The notes: generated by a model not told the origin, from the letters alone. A stretch of 64,000 nucleotides of DNA from Pollenia angustigena (GCA_930367215.1 OV884059.1:220664303-220728302); one strand, 5' to 3'. Shown: positions 33,230 to 44,654, counted from the stretch's first letter. Numbers and translations are program-made.

Positions 33230-35314
33230 ATTATAAAATTTTTTTGTTTTAAAGACTTTTACATAATTTTTTTATATGAATTTCTATTTGCAATTGATTG
33301 ATTGATTCCGGACTAAATGTGATATAAATGTATAACTACCAAATCCCCATAATAGCTGGGGCCTCCGAAATACTCAATTCAACAGACACACGTACATCGT
33401 TAAATCAACTTCTCTCCGTATAAGGACCCAGAATATTCAAATTTTATAGGATATTAGATTAACATTGTAGAAATTACAAGCGAAATAACAAACTTATATA
33501 TGTATATGTCCGTTAACCTTCGGTAAAGGGTATAAAGACCAAAAAAATCGTGCAATGTATGTAAAACGGGTTTTCGAAAAATTTTAAAAATCCGTTTTAT
33601 ATACATTGCACGATTTTTTGGTCTTAGAAGACCCCTAGTGAAATTTGATGCAGAAAATATGCGTAGAACATTTTAACCCACTTAAGTGCCGTTTTAGTAT
33701 ATTTTTGTGTGGAAGTTTAAAAATTACCCCTTAAAATGAGTGTTAGAAGGTTAATATATTCTTAGAACAGAATCGCCATACAATTCTACTGAAGACATCT
33801 GAAATAGTCTTTTAGCTCAGAAGTACATTTAGTATATTTTTTTTAACTTGTACCAAACGCCTTTTTAAGAAATTCAAAAATTGCAATGCCCGAAATTTCG
33901 AAAATCCGTTTTAAATACATCACACGAACTTTTGGTCTTAGAAGACCCCTAGTCAAATTTAGTGCGGAAAATATTCGTTGAACATTTTAATCCTTAAAAA
34001 AGTGCCGTTTTAGTAGGGTATTCATTTAATCGACCTTTTGCTTTAATCGGTTAATCGCTCGATTAATTAACCGAGGTTTTGGTTTAATCGGTTTATTTTG
34101 CTTTTGATCGGTTAACCGGTTAATAACGTTTTTTTATAAATAAAGAAATTTCATAATATAAAAATGCATTAATTGTTTATTATTTGGAATTTATTAGGAA
34201 AAAAAACAACAACATACCAAACGAAGCAGTTCTTGAACTAAAACGAGCAAACAAACAAAAAACATAAATATGTAATATGCATTTTTCGGCGGCATGCCCC
34301 CAAAATATAACCCCCCAAAAATATAATGAAATAACCCCCCAAAGCGTGGGGCCTTATTTGATATGCAGTAAAACCCCAATTTTGAAAATGAAATAAGCGC
34401 CCAACGAAATGAAATAATGCCCCAAACATAAATAAAATAATTCCCTAATTTTTGGGGGTTTCATATGAAATAAAACACTAATTTCTGAAATGAAATAAGA
34501 GCCCAATATATGTAATACAATTTATTATACAGTTTTGCTTTACAGAATCGCGCGATAGATATCATGATATGATATGCCAAACACAAGCTTCGCTAACTAA
34601 GGCTTTTCTGCATAGCCGGCCTTCGGTCGGGCGCAATGACTTTTTCCTCTATGGTATACCAAACACTGGCTTCGCTAACTAAAGCTTCTCTGCATAGCGC
34701 AAGGATTTTCTCCACTATAGTATAAAAATACCGACTCGACCCGGCTTCGCAGAGAAGCTTAAGTTAGCGAAGCAGGTGTTTAGTATACCATAGAGGAAAA
34801 AGTCATTGCGCGCGGCCGAAGGCCGGTTATGAAGGATAGCTTTATTTATCGAAGCCGGTGTTCTGTATACCAAAGTGGATAAATCCTTGCGTCCAAAAAC
34901 GTTTTCATTATAAATTATAAAATGAAATAATCCCCCAAAAAATATATTGGGGCTTTATTTCATAACGATTTTTTGGGGGATGATTTCATATGAATTAATA
35001 CCCCAAATAAAAAAATGAAATAAGACCCAAAATAAAATGAAATAACCCCCCAAAAATCGTTTTTGTTGTTCTCTTTACAAACTTTTGGGGGGTTATTTCA
35101 TTATTTTTTTGGGGGGTTATATTTTGGGGGGTTATTGCATGCCGCCGAATTTTCAATTAATACACAAGGTGTGCTATCAAGTCATATCCTCATAATATCC
35201 CAAATAATATTTTGCAATTGCTTAAAATAAATGTTGTTGTGTTTCAAACAAAATAAAAATGTTAATGCTTTGTTCATTGATTCGTCATAACTGTACAATT
35301 GAAATCTAAATTAT
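33230..35314 (+). repeat. 2.1-kb tandem duplication, copy 2
   Basis: It is separated from copy 1 by ~14 bases of AT-rich junction (TATTATAAATATAA-like). It ends at GAAATCTAAATTAT, after which it continues as AAGCGGTAGCC, whereas copy 1 runs into the junction. The presence of the complete right side of the hAT element only after this copy shows which copy borders the original insertion. Confidence 0.95.
34285..35149. mobile_element. Foldback element, duplicated copy 2
   Basis: It is the same element carried in the second copy of the 2.1-kb tandem duplication and identical over the lines compared. It does not represent an independent transposition. Confidence 0.85.
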
Positions 35315-35824
35315 AAGCGGTAGCCCACAACAGTCATATCGTCGGCTTAATATGAAAACCTGCTAACTCACTTTCAGCATCTTTTACAGGAGAGACAAAA
35401 AGCTTTTTATTTTTCCTTTTTGCTTGATAGAAAATTAAAAATAGTTAGTTTTACACACTTCAAGACTAAAATAGAAGATAAACTCACTACATGCTGGTCG
35501 ACGAGGCGTATCTTTCTCTACCACACGTTATCATAATCTCAATTTACATAAAAAAAGGGGCTGTAGGAAATATCGCCCAAAAAAAAAAATGAAAAATCGC
35601 CCAAAAACATTGCATGCCATTTTTCATTCTTAAAATTCTACCATAATCTTACATAGCAGAGAAAACCATGTTTTATTATGGTTGCAAACAACAAAACTAT
35701 TTTTCAAGAAACTAATTTAACCATAATATGGTTGTCGGCGACAATGATTTGGTTAAATTAAACATAATATGGGTAGAATTTTTTTAAAAATGGTTTTGTA
35801 GCTTTTTTCTCTGGGTGTATATAT

Positions 35825-35826
<2 letters not shown>

Positions 35827-35881
<55 letters not shown>
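35827..35881. repeat. (TA)n microsatellite
   Basis: About 27 TA units stand immediately before the minisatellite. A minus-strand frame over it is an artefact of the repeat. Confidence 0.97.
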
Positions 35882-35884
<3 letters not shown>

Positions 35885-35888
35885 AAAT

Positions 35889-36540
35889 AAGGATTTTCTC
35901 TTCTATGGTATAACAAATACTGGCTTCGCTAACTAAAGCTTCTCTGTATAGCCGGCCTTCGGCCGGGCGCAAGGATTTTCTCCTCTATGGTATAACAAAC
36001 ACCGGCTTCGCTAACTAAAGCTTCTCTGCGTGGTTAAGGATTTCATCTTCTATGGTATAACAAATACTGGCTTCGCTAACTAAAGCTTCTCTGTATAGCC
36101 GGCCTTCGGCCGGTCGCAAGGATTTTCTCCTCTATGGTATAACAAACACCGGCTTCGCTAACTAAAGCTTCTCTGCGTGGTTAAGGATTTCATCTTCTAT
36201 GGTATAACAAATACTGGCTTCGCTAACTAAAGCTTCTCTGTATAGCCGGCCTTCGGCCGGGCGCAAGGATTTTCTCCTCTATGGTATAACAAACACCGGC
36301 TTCGCTAACTAAAGCTTCTCTGCGTGGTTAAGGATTTCATCTTCTATGGTATAACAAATACTGGCTTCGCTAACTAAAGCTTCTCTGTATAGCCGGCCTT
36401 CGGCCGGGCGCAAGGATTTTCTCCTCTATGGTATAACAAAGACCGGCTTCGGTAACTAAAGCTTTTCTTTATAGCCGACCTTCGGCCGGGCGCAAGGATT
36501 TTCTCCTTTATGGTCTAACAAAAACCGGTTTTGCTAAGTA
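35889..36540 (+). repeat. 147-bp higher-order minisatellite (82-bp + 65-bp monomers)
   Basis: Dimer starts are read at 35889, 36036, 36183 and 36330, an exact 147-base spacing. The 82-bp monomer carries the hairpin CCGGCCTTCGGCCGG followed by GCGC. The 65-bp monomer lacks it and ends TGCGTGGTT. Both share TTCTATGGTATAACAAA and GGCTTCGCTAACTAAAGC. The last units (36430-36540) diverge. The same monomer occurs at 32460-32790 and 58258-58525. Confidence 0.92.
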
Positions 36541-37978
36541 AATCTTCGAAAAACTAACATAACGGACGTTATGACAATTCTTCGATGGACATTATGACAC
36601 TTCTAAAAGTGTCATAAAGTCCAAGGAAACTACGACACTGGACGTTATGACATGTCACCTAAATTTATATGAATAATCAACACTTTTTTGCAAATTGAGT
36701 AATTTTTTTTTTTTTTTTTTTTTTTTTGGGAAAAATTCGTTTTTGCTTTTTGAGTCATTTTTCATTTTCTTTTTGGGCGATTCTTCATTTGGGCGATTTT
36801 TCATTTTTTTTTTTGCCATTTTTCTTTGGGCGATATTTCCTACAGCAAAAAAAGGATTTAGCCGGTTTGCATATTAAGCCGACGATATCTACTTCTTGTA
36901 ATTATTTTATGACATAAACTTTATGACTACCTTGGTGAATCCCCCAAATATGTATTTATAAGAAAAGAAACTGAGATAACTTAATTAGTTATTTCAATTG
37001 TTAAAGGAGATCTTATAAAATAATCTTTTAGAAAAGTAATTTGGTTTAAATGTTTAGGATCAAAGCGATTCTTTTCCTTAGTTTTGACAAAACTTGTCTC
37101 ATTTTCTAGAAATTCTTTAAAATTTTTAACACTTCTAATTGTTTCGGTTAATTCTGTTAAAAGACTGATATGAGAAGATATGAGAAGAAACAAATAACTA
37201 AACACATACATTATAAAAGTACGTGAAAACAAGGTGTTGGCAATTAAACATTGAACCCATTTTTCGCAACATTCCTGTTGATCGATGATGAAGATAAAAA
37301 ACATTGTAATTTATGTCACCGGTCGGCGGAAATGGGTTAAAATGAAGATCACTGAACACCTTCTTTGTTTGTTTGAAAAAAATATTTTCTTAACACATAC
37401 ATATCGTTAGCTAAAATGCAAAAAGACGTAACTAACAAAAATATAATTTTACAGGAGAAGCAAAAAACTTTGTAAAGTGAAAACTATGAACATGTCAGAT
37501 AAACATGCATTGATAAGTCGTCCATGGAATTCTTCAACCAATTTTCAAAGAAACCCATTTTATTATATTTTCTTAGAAAAAAAATGTGTAATTACGTCGT
37601 TTTGCATCCTTCAAACAAAAAAACTTGTAGTTACGTCCCTTTGTTTTTTGTTAATAAAAACGCAATTTTTGATCGCAGAAGTGTAAAATTTTGTCAAGAC
37701 ATGTAGTTTTATAGCATTCATAATAATCAATCAAAAACTCGACTTGGAATTATTTATTAGTTACGTCTTTTTGCATTTTAGCTAACGATATATTTTGTAT
37801 ATTAGATGGAACAAATAATTAAAAACACAAAAAAATACTACAAAATATTGAAAATTTTCTTCCATCGGTTAATCGACTAAAATTAACCGGTTTAATCGTT
37901 AATCGAAAAAAGCCAATTTGAAATTAACCGATCAGTTAATCGGGTAGTAATTAATCGGTTAACCGATTGAATACCCTA

Positions 37979-38182
37979 CGTTTTAGTATACTTTTGTGTA
38001 AAAGTTGGGGAAAAGGACAAAAATTAAAATGAGAGTTAGAGGGTTAATAAATTCTAAGAAAAGAATCGCCATACGATTCTACTCGAGACATCTGAAATTA
38101 TTTTTTAGCTCAGAAGTACATTTAGTATATATTTTTTTTTTGACCTTTACCAAACGCCTTTTCAAAAAATTCAAAAACAATA
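37979..38182 (+). repeat. Right flank of hAT: third, diverged copy of the 31.6-kb unit
   Basis: GTTTTAGTATACTTTTGTGT, GAATCGCCATACGATTCTAC, GACATCTGAAAT, TTTAGCTCAGAAGTACATTT and ACCAAACGCCTTTT match 31605-31780. The hAT element therefore landed inside an older short tandem array of this unit. Confidence 0.75.
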
Positions 38183-38183
38183 A

Positions 38184-38884
38184 TCAGTATTGTGGTAATT
38201 TCGTTGAACCATCTATGGCTCCTAATCCAAATTTTCAATATTTCTAATCAGGCTTAAGTTCATCAAATTTAATTTCCATTAAATTATTTCCATGAAGAAA
38301 GGAATCTTCTACAACATGAAAATTAATTAAAATTGTTATTGATAATTTTTCATTCTTGACTGACCTGAGATTTGAACCCAGGCGGCTGGCCTGAGATTCG
38401 AACCCAGGCGGCTGGCCTGAGATTCGAACCCAGGCGGCTGGTTAACCCGACACGTTCCGATCGCTACCACTCGATCTCCCCAGAGTGATTTGCCGTCTTA
38501 CACTCGCAGCCATCGACCAAATTGTATTTTAACATTTGGTAGATCGAAATTTGCCCTTTTGAATGATTGTCCATTTTTAATCGATTTTACACGTTTCTCC
38601 TTTACCTCCGTTTTCTCGTACTTTTTGTCAAGAATTTTTCTTAAAGTCCAAAGTACATTCTTGTTTCCCCATGTTCGTCCTTCCTTTTTCTGTTGACCCT
38701 TTTCAGCACAACTTGAAGGATAATTGTACACATAGAGCTCGTGCCCTAGCCTTAACAATAATCAATAACAATTTTAATTAATTTTCATGTTGTAGAAGAT
38801 TCCTTTCTTCATGGAAATAATTTAATGGAAATTAAATTTGATGGACTTAAGCCTGATTGGAAATATTGAAAATTTGGATTAAGA
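38184..38884 (-). mobile_element. Composite element: inverted arms around a tRNA-like module
   Basis: The left arm (38185-38345; ATTGTGGTAATTTCGTTGAA, AATCAGGCTTAAGTTCATCA, CATGAAGAAAGGAATC, ACAACATGAAAATTAATT) is mirrored at 38757-38884. Between them, on the minus strand, GGTTCGAATCTC-type B boxes occur three times in a 26-bp tandem repeat (38364-38441), next to GAGATCGAGTGGTAGCGATC. A conserved tail (CGATGGCTGCGAGTGTAAGA; CAAATTTCGATCTACCAA) precedes the module on the minus strand. The same layout recurs at 58.6-60.3 kb and at 63.5 kb. Confidence 0.75.
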
Positions 38885-38889
38885 AAATT

Positions 38890-40480
38890 CAAAAACTTTA
38901 GGGGCCCATATTTCGGGAACACGAGCTAACTTTTCATAATCCCTTGGCAGATTTGCTCTACTAGTAGTATACTTTTATTTCGCGTTGCAAGTGTTGAGGC
39001 TGGTGGCGATGACCCGAATTTTGTTGCACTGTGTTATTATTGTTGAAACGCGAAAACGTTAATAAAACAAAACGTAATATGATTGTAGTAAGCATGTAAG
39101 GTACAGATTCAGTCATAATATGATTGCGGTTACAAATTTTTTTTTAAGACTTCTTTTAAAGTATATTTAATTAAAACTAAAACGTATTTCCATTTTGTAA
39201 GCAATTCATGCAACCGAAGAGAAAAACATATTTTTAATACAGACCTCAAGCTGTTAACCAGACAAATGTCTAAAACTATATTTAAACCGAAGAATAAAAA
39301 CAAAAATGTGCAAAAACTTCAAACAAAGTCGGTAGTTTTGACAATTCAACACCACCTGCAAAACAATAAATAGTCTAATTTCCGTGACACAAAGAAACTA
39401 AAATATTGCAACTATAACAATTTAATCTAAAATAGATAATTGTACAACACGATCACTTAATAAAAAATAGCAATGTGCCAATATACATAGAAGAAAAAAC
39501 CAACAAACTAGGACATTCCAAAACTAAGAATAATTACTTTCAATGAACAAAAAAAAAACACTTGGAGTCTGACATAAACAATTGCCCATTGGTCATGGTC
39601 AGTGTGAGCAGTTTAAAGAATAATTAAGAGAAATTTAAAAGAACCGAGATGTCCAATAATAAGCGTGAATATACTACCCTTTTGATAACAATGGTCAAAC
39701 TTAAAGCAAATAATTAAGGAGTGTATCCTTAATGGGTGTTCTCTCTATATAACAAGCCTGATTTTCTGCTTCAAAACAAAAACTGACCAATATATTCTAC
39801 AGCGTGCATGCTTTTAATATCCAACGGATTAGTTTTATAAGTTACAAAAATATATGTTTATAAATTTTGTTTTCAATTTTACTTTATAGAGTTATAAAAA
39901 ACTTAGTTTTACCTTCAAATTAAACTGTCTCAATTCGTTTTTGTGTACATCGCCCATTGTGTTGCAATGTCTGCACCCTAAAAAGAATTGCGTTGTGTTT
40001 AATAAAGTTGTTACTTTTTAAGGTGTTCATGTGTTTGACAAAAGGCAACTGGTCATATGATGATCATACTGTGACGCTGGGAGAGAGATGAGGAGTATAA
40101 CGCCTTTGTAATCGTTTATTTTTGTGATTAACAACCGCTGTGACTTTTTTTTTTTTTTGCTATTCAACTGAATTCATAAAAATTATGCACGCTCATTATC
40201 AGATTTTTTTTTTTTTTTTAATTTTTTTAGTAAATTTCAAATAGGAACTTGTATGATTGTCAAAATCTCCGAACGTACATGGTGAGCCACATTGTGGCCA
40301 AAAATTTGCATTTGAATAGTTGAAGCAGGAAACAAAATTATAATGCCGAGACATTTTTGTACATAAAATGAATGGTTTTTATAACGACAAATAAGTTCAT
40401 TGGAAATGAATGTTTTTTTGAATCTTTAAAGTCTTAATTATGTTTATATGAGGAATTTGTAGTGCATTTTTTACCGGTAT
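38890..40480. other. AT-rich stretch without recognised gene
   Basis: There are poly-T tracts at ~40150 and 40210. No gene or complete element is recognised. Confidence 0.4.
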
Positions 40481-40484
40481 TGTG

Positions 40485-41246
40485 AAGGGTGATTTAATTT
40501 TAAGGGCCGATGTTGATTTTGAATTAAAAACAAATTATTTAGGAAATTATTGTCGTTTTTTTTGTATTAAGATTCAATTATGTATGGAGCAAAATATCTG
40601 CCAAATGGACGCCGCGACTTAAGCGGCACACCTGTATCCAATGGTCCAAATATTCGATGACGCTGAGGCATAATTTAGGTTCTATGACGTTAATGTGCCG
40701 AATAATCTCATCCTTTAGCTCTTGAATTTTTGCTGGCTTGTCGACGCACACCTTTTCTTTCAAATAACACCAAACAAAGAAGTCCAACGGTGTCAAATCG
40801 CATGACCTTGGCGGCCAATTGACATCGCCACCACGTGAGATAACACGGCCATTGAATTTGTCGCGCAAAAGAGCCATTTGTTTCGTTAGCTGCGTGGCAA
40901 GTTGCACCGCCCTGTTGAAACCACATACCGACCACATCCATATCTTCCAATTTGGCACATAAGAAGTTCGTCATCTTCACACGATAGCGAACACCAATCA
41001 TAGTAACTGCCTGACCGGCCGCATTTTGGACGGCCCGATTATGCTGCCAGCCCATTAACCGCACCAAACAGTCACTCTTTGTGGGTGCATTGGTTTTTCG
41101 ACAATCACTCTTGGATTATCTTTCGCCCAAATAGGGCAATTCTGCTTATTGACGAATCCTCTGAGGTGAAAATGTGCTTCATCACTGAAGATGATTTTCT
41201 TCTAAAATTGATCATCCACTGTTGCCATTTCTTGCCACCATTCTGA
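40485..41246 (-). pseudogene. Truncated DD41D mariner copy (C-terminal two-thirds)
   Basis: The left terminus AAGGGTGATTTAATTTTAAG, with GGCCGATGTTGATTTTGAA, matches the terminus of the full copy at 50.6 kb. The coding part follows the intact protein from around FSDEAHFHL to the C-terminal LADILLHT. It is broken by frameshifts and substitutions: QQDGATCRT has become QQGGATCHA, losing the second catalytic Asp. Sequence stops matching at 41246 in the codons for EWWQE, so the promoter-proximal part and the other terminus are lost. Confidence 0.88.
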
Positions 41247-41456
41247 ATAACTTAATTGGAAACGAACTACAATTCATTTCAATTGAAATTCAGTTCTGCC
41301 TATTTCGTTTGAATTGATTCAAATTTCATCCAATTCTTTTTTGCTGTGAAAAGAATTAATTCAAAATTTAGCTAAGTCGTAACGAATTTAAATAAAAAAA
41401 AAAGAATGATCCATTTACATCTCTGCTAGACCCTGCAAAATTAGGGACATCTGGGA

Positions 41457-42140
41457 GATTCACAAGGTGTGCTATCAAGTCATATCGTCATAATGTCCTT
41501 AATAATCACCCTTATTGTGTTTGGCGTAGCCGAAAAACGACAGGTGTCGTAGTTGCAGTCGTATTTACAATTTTATGTTACCGTCTAAAATTTTCGACTA
41601 GTAAAATTTTGTAAAAGAATCACAATGTAAAAAAAAGTGTTTGAATTTAAAATAATACGCATAGTAAAATTGTCGGTAAAATTTTTGTATTATTTTACTT
41701 CTGAAAATGTTAAGTTAAAGTTTTTATTCATCTCTATTCACTATGAGCTGAAACTACAATTTTAAAAGGATAGTTTTGCGTTATTTATTTCAACATTAAC
41801 ATATCGTCGGCTTAGAGTGTTAACTTGCTAACTCCCTTTAAACAAATTTTACAGGAGAGTCAAAAACTTTTTATTAAATAATAAATTATATTTCAATGAT
41901 ATTAAATTTTTTGCATGTTTACATTATATTTCCTTCCATTGATCAAAATGTTTGACGACAATTTTGTACACTTTTGACAGACAAAATACGCCAAATACGG
42001 TACTGCTTTGACGTCGTTTTTGTAATAGATTTGAAAGGTGTCGTATTCATTGGCGTTTTTCGCCAATCACAGTACCGTTTTTAAAAAACGACTAGTTTAC
42101 GCCGCAAAAACGCCAAAGACAATAAGGGTGATTATTTTTT
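41457..42140. mobile_element. CACAAGGT-family end with an inserted MITE (41501-42136)
   Basis: ATTCACAAGGTGTGCTATCA at 41458 is a family end as at 33060. Directly after it, AATAATCACCCTTATTGTG, then TTTGGCGT, is mirrored at 42105-42136 by ACGCCAAAGACAATAAGGGT, then GATTATT, defining a ~636-bp inverted-repeat element. Its interior at 41800-41870 shares ATATCGTCGGCTTA and TTTTACAGGAGAG with 35339-35400, so elements are interleaved. Confidence 0.6.
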
Positions 42141-42745
42141 TAATTGTTTAAAAAAATATTGTGTTTCTGAAGTCGTGCGAAGAGTTCTTTTGCATTTAGT
42201 GAAATAGGCAGTGTCCCCATTTGAAATTAAAATAAATATAGGTGAACTAGCGCCTCTACTGCAAGTGATAAATGTTTAAACATTAAATGCTTTGCCAACT
42301 TTATACGACAATATACCAAATAAACCAACCATTTCGGATTGGTTTACACAATTAATACTAATACAGAGAGGTAACGAACCACTTAACTTGAATTTTTCAA
42401 TTACGATTGGCAGCGCTACAAATCAGTCTTATAAAGATACTGTATTGCCGACAAGGTCTCGGTAACAAATGATATTGATAGCACTGTTTGGAAGAGTATT
42501 CTATTCACAGGAAATTGATGCTTATTTGAATAAATCACAATAGAGTTAAACAAATGCAAAAATAGGGAGGAAAGAACAAGTATAAAAGAAACGGTAGAAA
42601 AATATTGAGAACGTTTAGTAATTTCCGAAATTTCGACCACCTAACATTTACTGCGGAATTCATAAAAAATTAAAATGCATTTTAAAAAAAAATTTGCATA
42701 AAACTTTTGCCTCAAACCTATTTTATTTTTTATGAATACGGCAGT

Positions 42746-42930
42746 TAATGTCCAACTACTATAATATGCATAAGTTTGCTTAAGCTTCTGTCAAAAAATA
42801 AACAAAAAGCCTCTCAAATGCATTTAAAACACAAAATTAAAAACACTTGATTGCGTACGGAAAGATTTATATAACTTAACAAAAAGCTATCTTAAGTACA
42901 ATATGGCTTAACACTTATGATTTACTTTGT
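42746..42930. repeat. Partial copy of the 47.9-kb MITE
   Basis: ATAATATGCATAAGTTTGCT, CTCTCAAATGCATTTAAA and CTTGATTGCGTACGGAA align with 47940-48065. The right end is lost. Confidence 0.6.
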
Positions 42931-43032
42931 TTGTTCGCGGTATGTGTTACTAAAACTCAAGAACCGCTGGATCGATTGACACCAAACTTGAACAACAAAT
43001 TAGTTTAGTCTGGTACCAGGTTTATCTTAACC

Positions 43033-43650
43033 CGCTAATGCTTAAGTCCGCCTCTAGGCGGGGTAGCAAGAAACCGTCATAAAATTTTTATTTTTGACAA
43101 TATTTCATTAAAAATAATTCTAGATGTAAATCAAGGCTTATTTTATCAAAACCTTTTCATTCTTTGGCAACACTCTCACGAGTTTAGCAAAAAATACATT
43201 GTCATCTTGAATTTGAGCGAAAACGGTAATTTTTTATTCTTTCTGAAAAAAGTTGATATTGTGCATCGAAAAAATAATACTTCAAAGCTTTAGATCGAGC
43301 CGAAAAAATTACTGGTGCGTATCTAAACGTTCAATTGAAATGTATATTAAGTTTTTATTTTCAAAAATATAATCGCTGCTGGGTATGGATGTTTTCACTG
43401 AGCCCGTCTGGAGGCGGGCTTGGGCATTAGCATAGAAAATGCCGGGAAGTGCATTAATATTGTGAATAGAAAAAATAATATTTAAAAGCTTTAGATCGTG
43501 CCGAAAAAATCACTGGTTGGTATCTAAACGTTTAATTGAAATAAATTTTTAGTTTTTATTATAAAAAAAAATAATAGCTGCTGAGTATGGATGTTTCTTC
43601 TGAAGCCGTCTGGAGGCGGACTGGGGAATTACACAGAAAATGCGGGGATG
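43033..43650. repeat. GGCGG inverted-repeat element and its tandem partial duplicate
   Basis: GCTAATGCTTAAGTCCGCCT (43036) is mirrored by AGGCGGGCTTGGGCATTAGC (43414-43433). A ~190-bp segment with CTTTAGATCG, CCGAAAAAATYACTGG, GTATCTAAACG, CTGCTGRGTATGGATGTTT and CCGTCTGGAGGCGG occurs twice (43262-43446 and 43460-43650). The left flank reads TTAACCC, suggesting a piggyBac-like end, but no matching TTAA was found on the right. Confidence 0.55.
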
Positions 43651-44279
43651 TTAATGAAAAACGGTCATAGTTTGACCCCTTACAGGTCAGCGAGTAAAAG
43701 GAAAAAACTGAAGTCAGATTCATGTTTCTCACCCTAAAATTATCTAAGTATGATTTTTTTAAGGCAAACAAAAAATGTGGCATTAGAGGTTTAAGTTTAA
43801 TCCCAAAATGTGGCGCTTTTGGAGTAACACTTAAATTTTTTATAATTTATGGTACGATTTCGCTGAAATTTACAAAATATATTAATTGAAACCATATAAG
43901 TTTCCTGATAAAAAAAAACAGTATTTACATTTTATTTTGAAAACCCCGGGCAGCGCCGGCGCCAAGCAACTAGTATTATGCCAAACATGAATTGAATTTA
44001 TGAAATCGTAAAATTTTTAAAAACTTAAATGCATAGAATAAACCTTTCTTAAAAAAATATTCATATTCAAACGTTTAAATCCAAAAAGTAATTACTATAA
44101 AATGACAACTTATTTGTTCTGATTAAAAAATAAAGATCTTTTAATTTATAAATTTTGTTCGCTTAAACCAGGTTTTATTACAAATTTGAAGCGATTAATT
44201 GACGCGTTTTTAGTTAAGTAAATACAAATATTTTATTTCAATATTTTCTTAATTATATGCATACAAAAATAGTCTTTAA

Positions 44280-44654
44280 AACTGCGTTCACAATCAAAAA
44301 AACATTTCCACTTTGTGTTCATAATAGAGCAACAATTTCTTTTGTAACTACACACATTTTGCATCAAGAAACCGTTTGCAAATTTTAGCCATAGCAATAT
44401 AATTTATTTATTTTTATTTTTGTAAACATTTTGTTAACATTTTTATTCAAAACTAAATAAAATTATTTTAAACGTCAGAAACAATTTCATACAAATTGTT
44501 GCTGAAGTTCTAGTAGACTCAACTTTAGTTACATTTTTAAAAAAATTTTAGTTACATTTTTGTTCTAAAAATGAAAGGAAAATATATGAAATACTTTTGG
44601 AAGAAAAAAGATAGAAGAAAAAACGAAATTGTTTTTTTGATTGTGAACGTAGCT
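44280..44654. mobile_element. TTAA-flanked MITE (piggyBac-like)
   Basis: TTAA at 44276-44279 and 44655-44658 brackets termini that read, from each end, AACTGCGTTCACAATCAAAA and AGCTACGTTCACAATCAAAA. The inverted repeats are about 29 bp. A TTAA target is the piggyBac signature. The interior is AT-rich and non-coding. Confidence 0.75.

Larger units (their letters stand above)
35559..36846. mobile_element. Foldback transposon with minisatellite core and 9-bp target duplication
   Basis: The left terminus GGCTGTAGGAAATATCGCCC, with AAAAATCGCCC inward, mirrors the right terminus GGGCGATATTTCCTACAGC. The flanks are AAAAAAAGG on both sides (35550-35558 and 36847-36855), a 9-bp duplication, as in Foldback/MULE-type elements, although the A run weakens it. 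The core has a (TA)n tract, a 147-bp-period minisatellite and an inverted CATTATGACACTTCTAAAAG / GTGTCATAAAG stretch near 36590-36620. It has no coding capacity. Confidence 0.75.
35158..36942. mobile_element. Inverted-repeat element with CACAAGGT-family ends, inside hAT
   Basis: The left end ATACACAAGGTGTGCTATCA and the inverse of the right end (GGGATTCACCAAGGTAGTCA) belong to the family also seen at 2963-3531 and 41457. Inner mirrored words ATATCGTCGGCTTAATATG (35339) and CATATTAAGCCGACGATAT (36869) support pairing. The foldback element at 35559-36846 is inserted in it. Exact ends are uncertain. Confidence 0.5.
34014..37978. mobile_element. Second hAT-superfamily transposon, heavily invaded
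   Basis: It starts TAGGGTATTCATTTAATCGA and ends CGATTGAATACCCTA. A perfect 8-bp target duplication CGTTTTAG lies at 34006-34013 and 37979-37986 (also at 31907-31914, left of the duplicated left end at 31915). The ends carry arrays of ATCGGTTAACCG-like words (34028-34130 and 37860-37970). Termini resemble the 20.7-kb hAT element (TAGGGT), but the subterminal words differ. Its interior is occupied by two foldback elements and another inverted-repeat element. I see no transposase. Confidence 0.85.

Noticed and set aside
32095..34429. Paired hydrophobic 61-63 codon frames at 32.1 and 34.2 kb
   Set aside because: They come from CCCC/GGGG subterminal repeats of the foldback element read in frame, doubled by the tandem duplication.
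35889..36540. CRISPR-like regular spacing of repeats
   Set aside because: The repeat fills the whole period with no variable spacers and lies in an intron-containing eukaryotic genome inside inverted termini; it is a minisatellite.
35550..36855. Certainty about the 9-bp AAAAAAAGG target duplication
   Set aside because: The repeat is seen on both sides, but an A run is low-complexity, so I kept it only as supporting evidence and not as proof of the transposon class.
38498..38758. 86-codon minus-strand frame in the composite element as a protein
   Set aside because: The corresponding frame in the 58-60 kb units is broken by stops and frameshifts, so it is not conserved as coding sequence.
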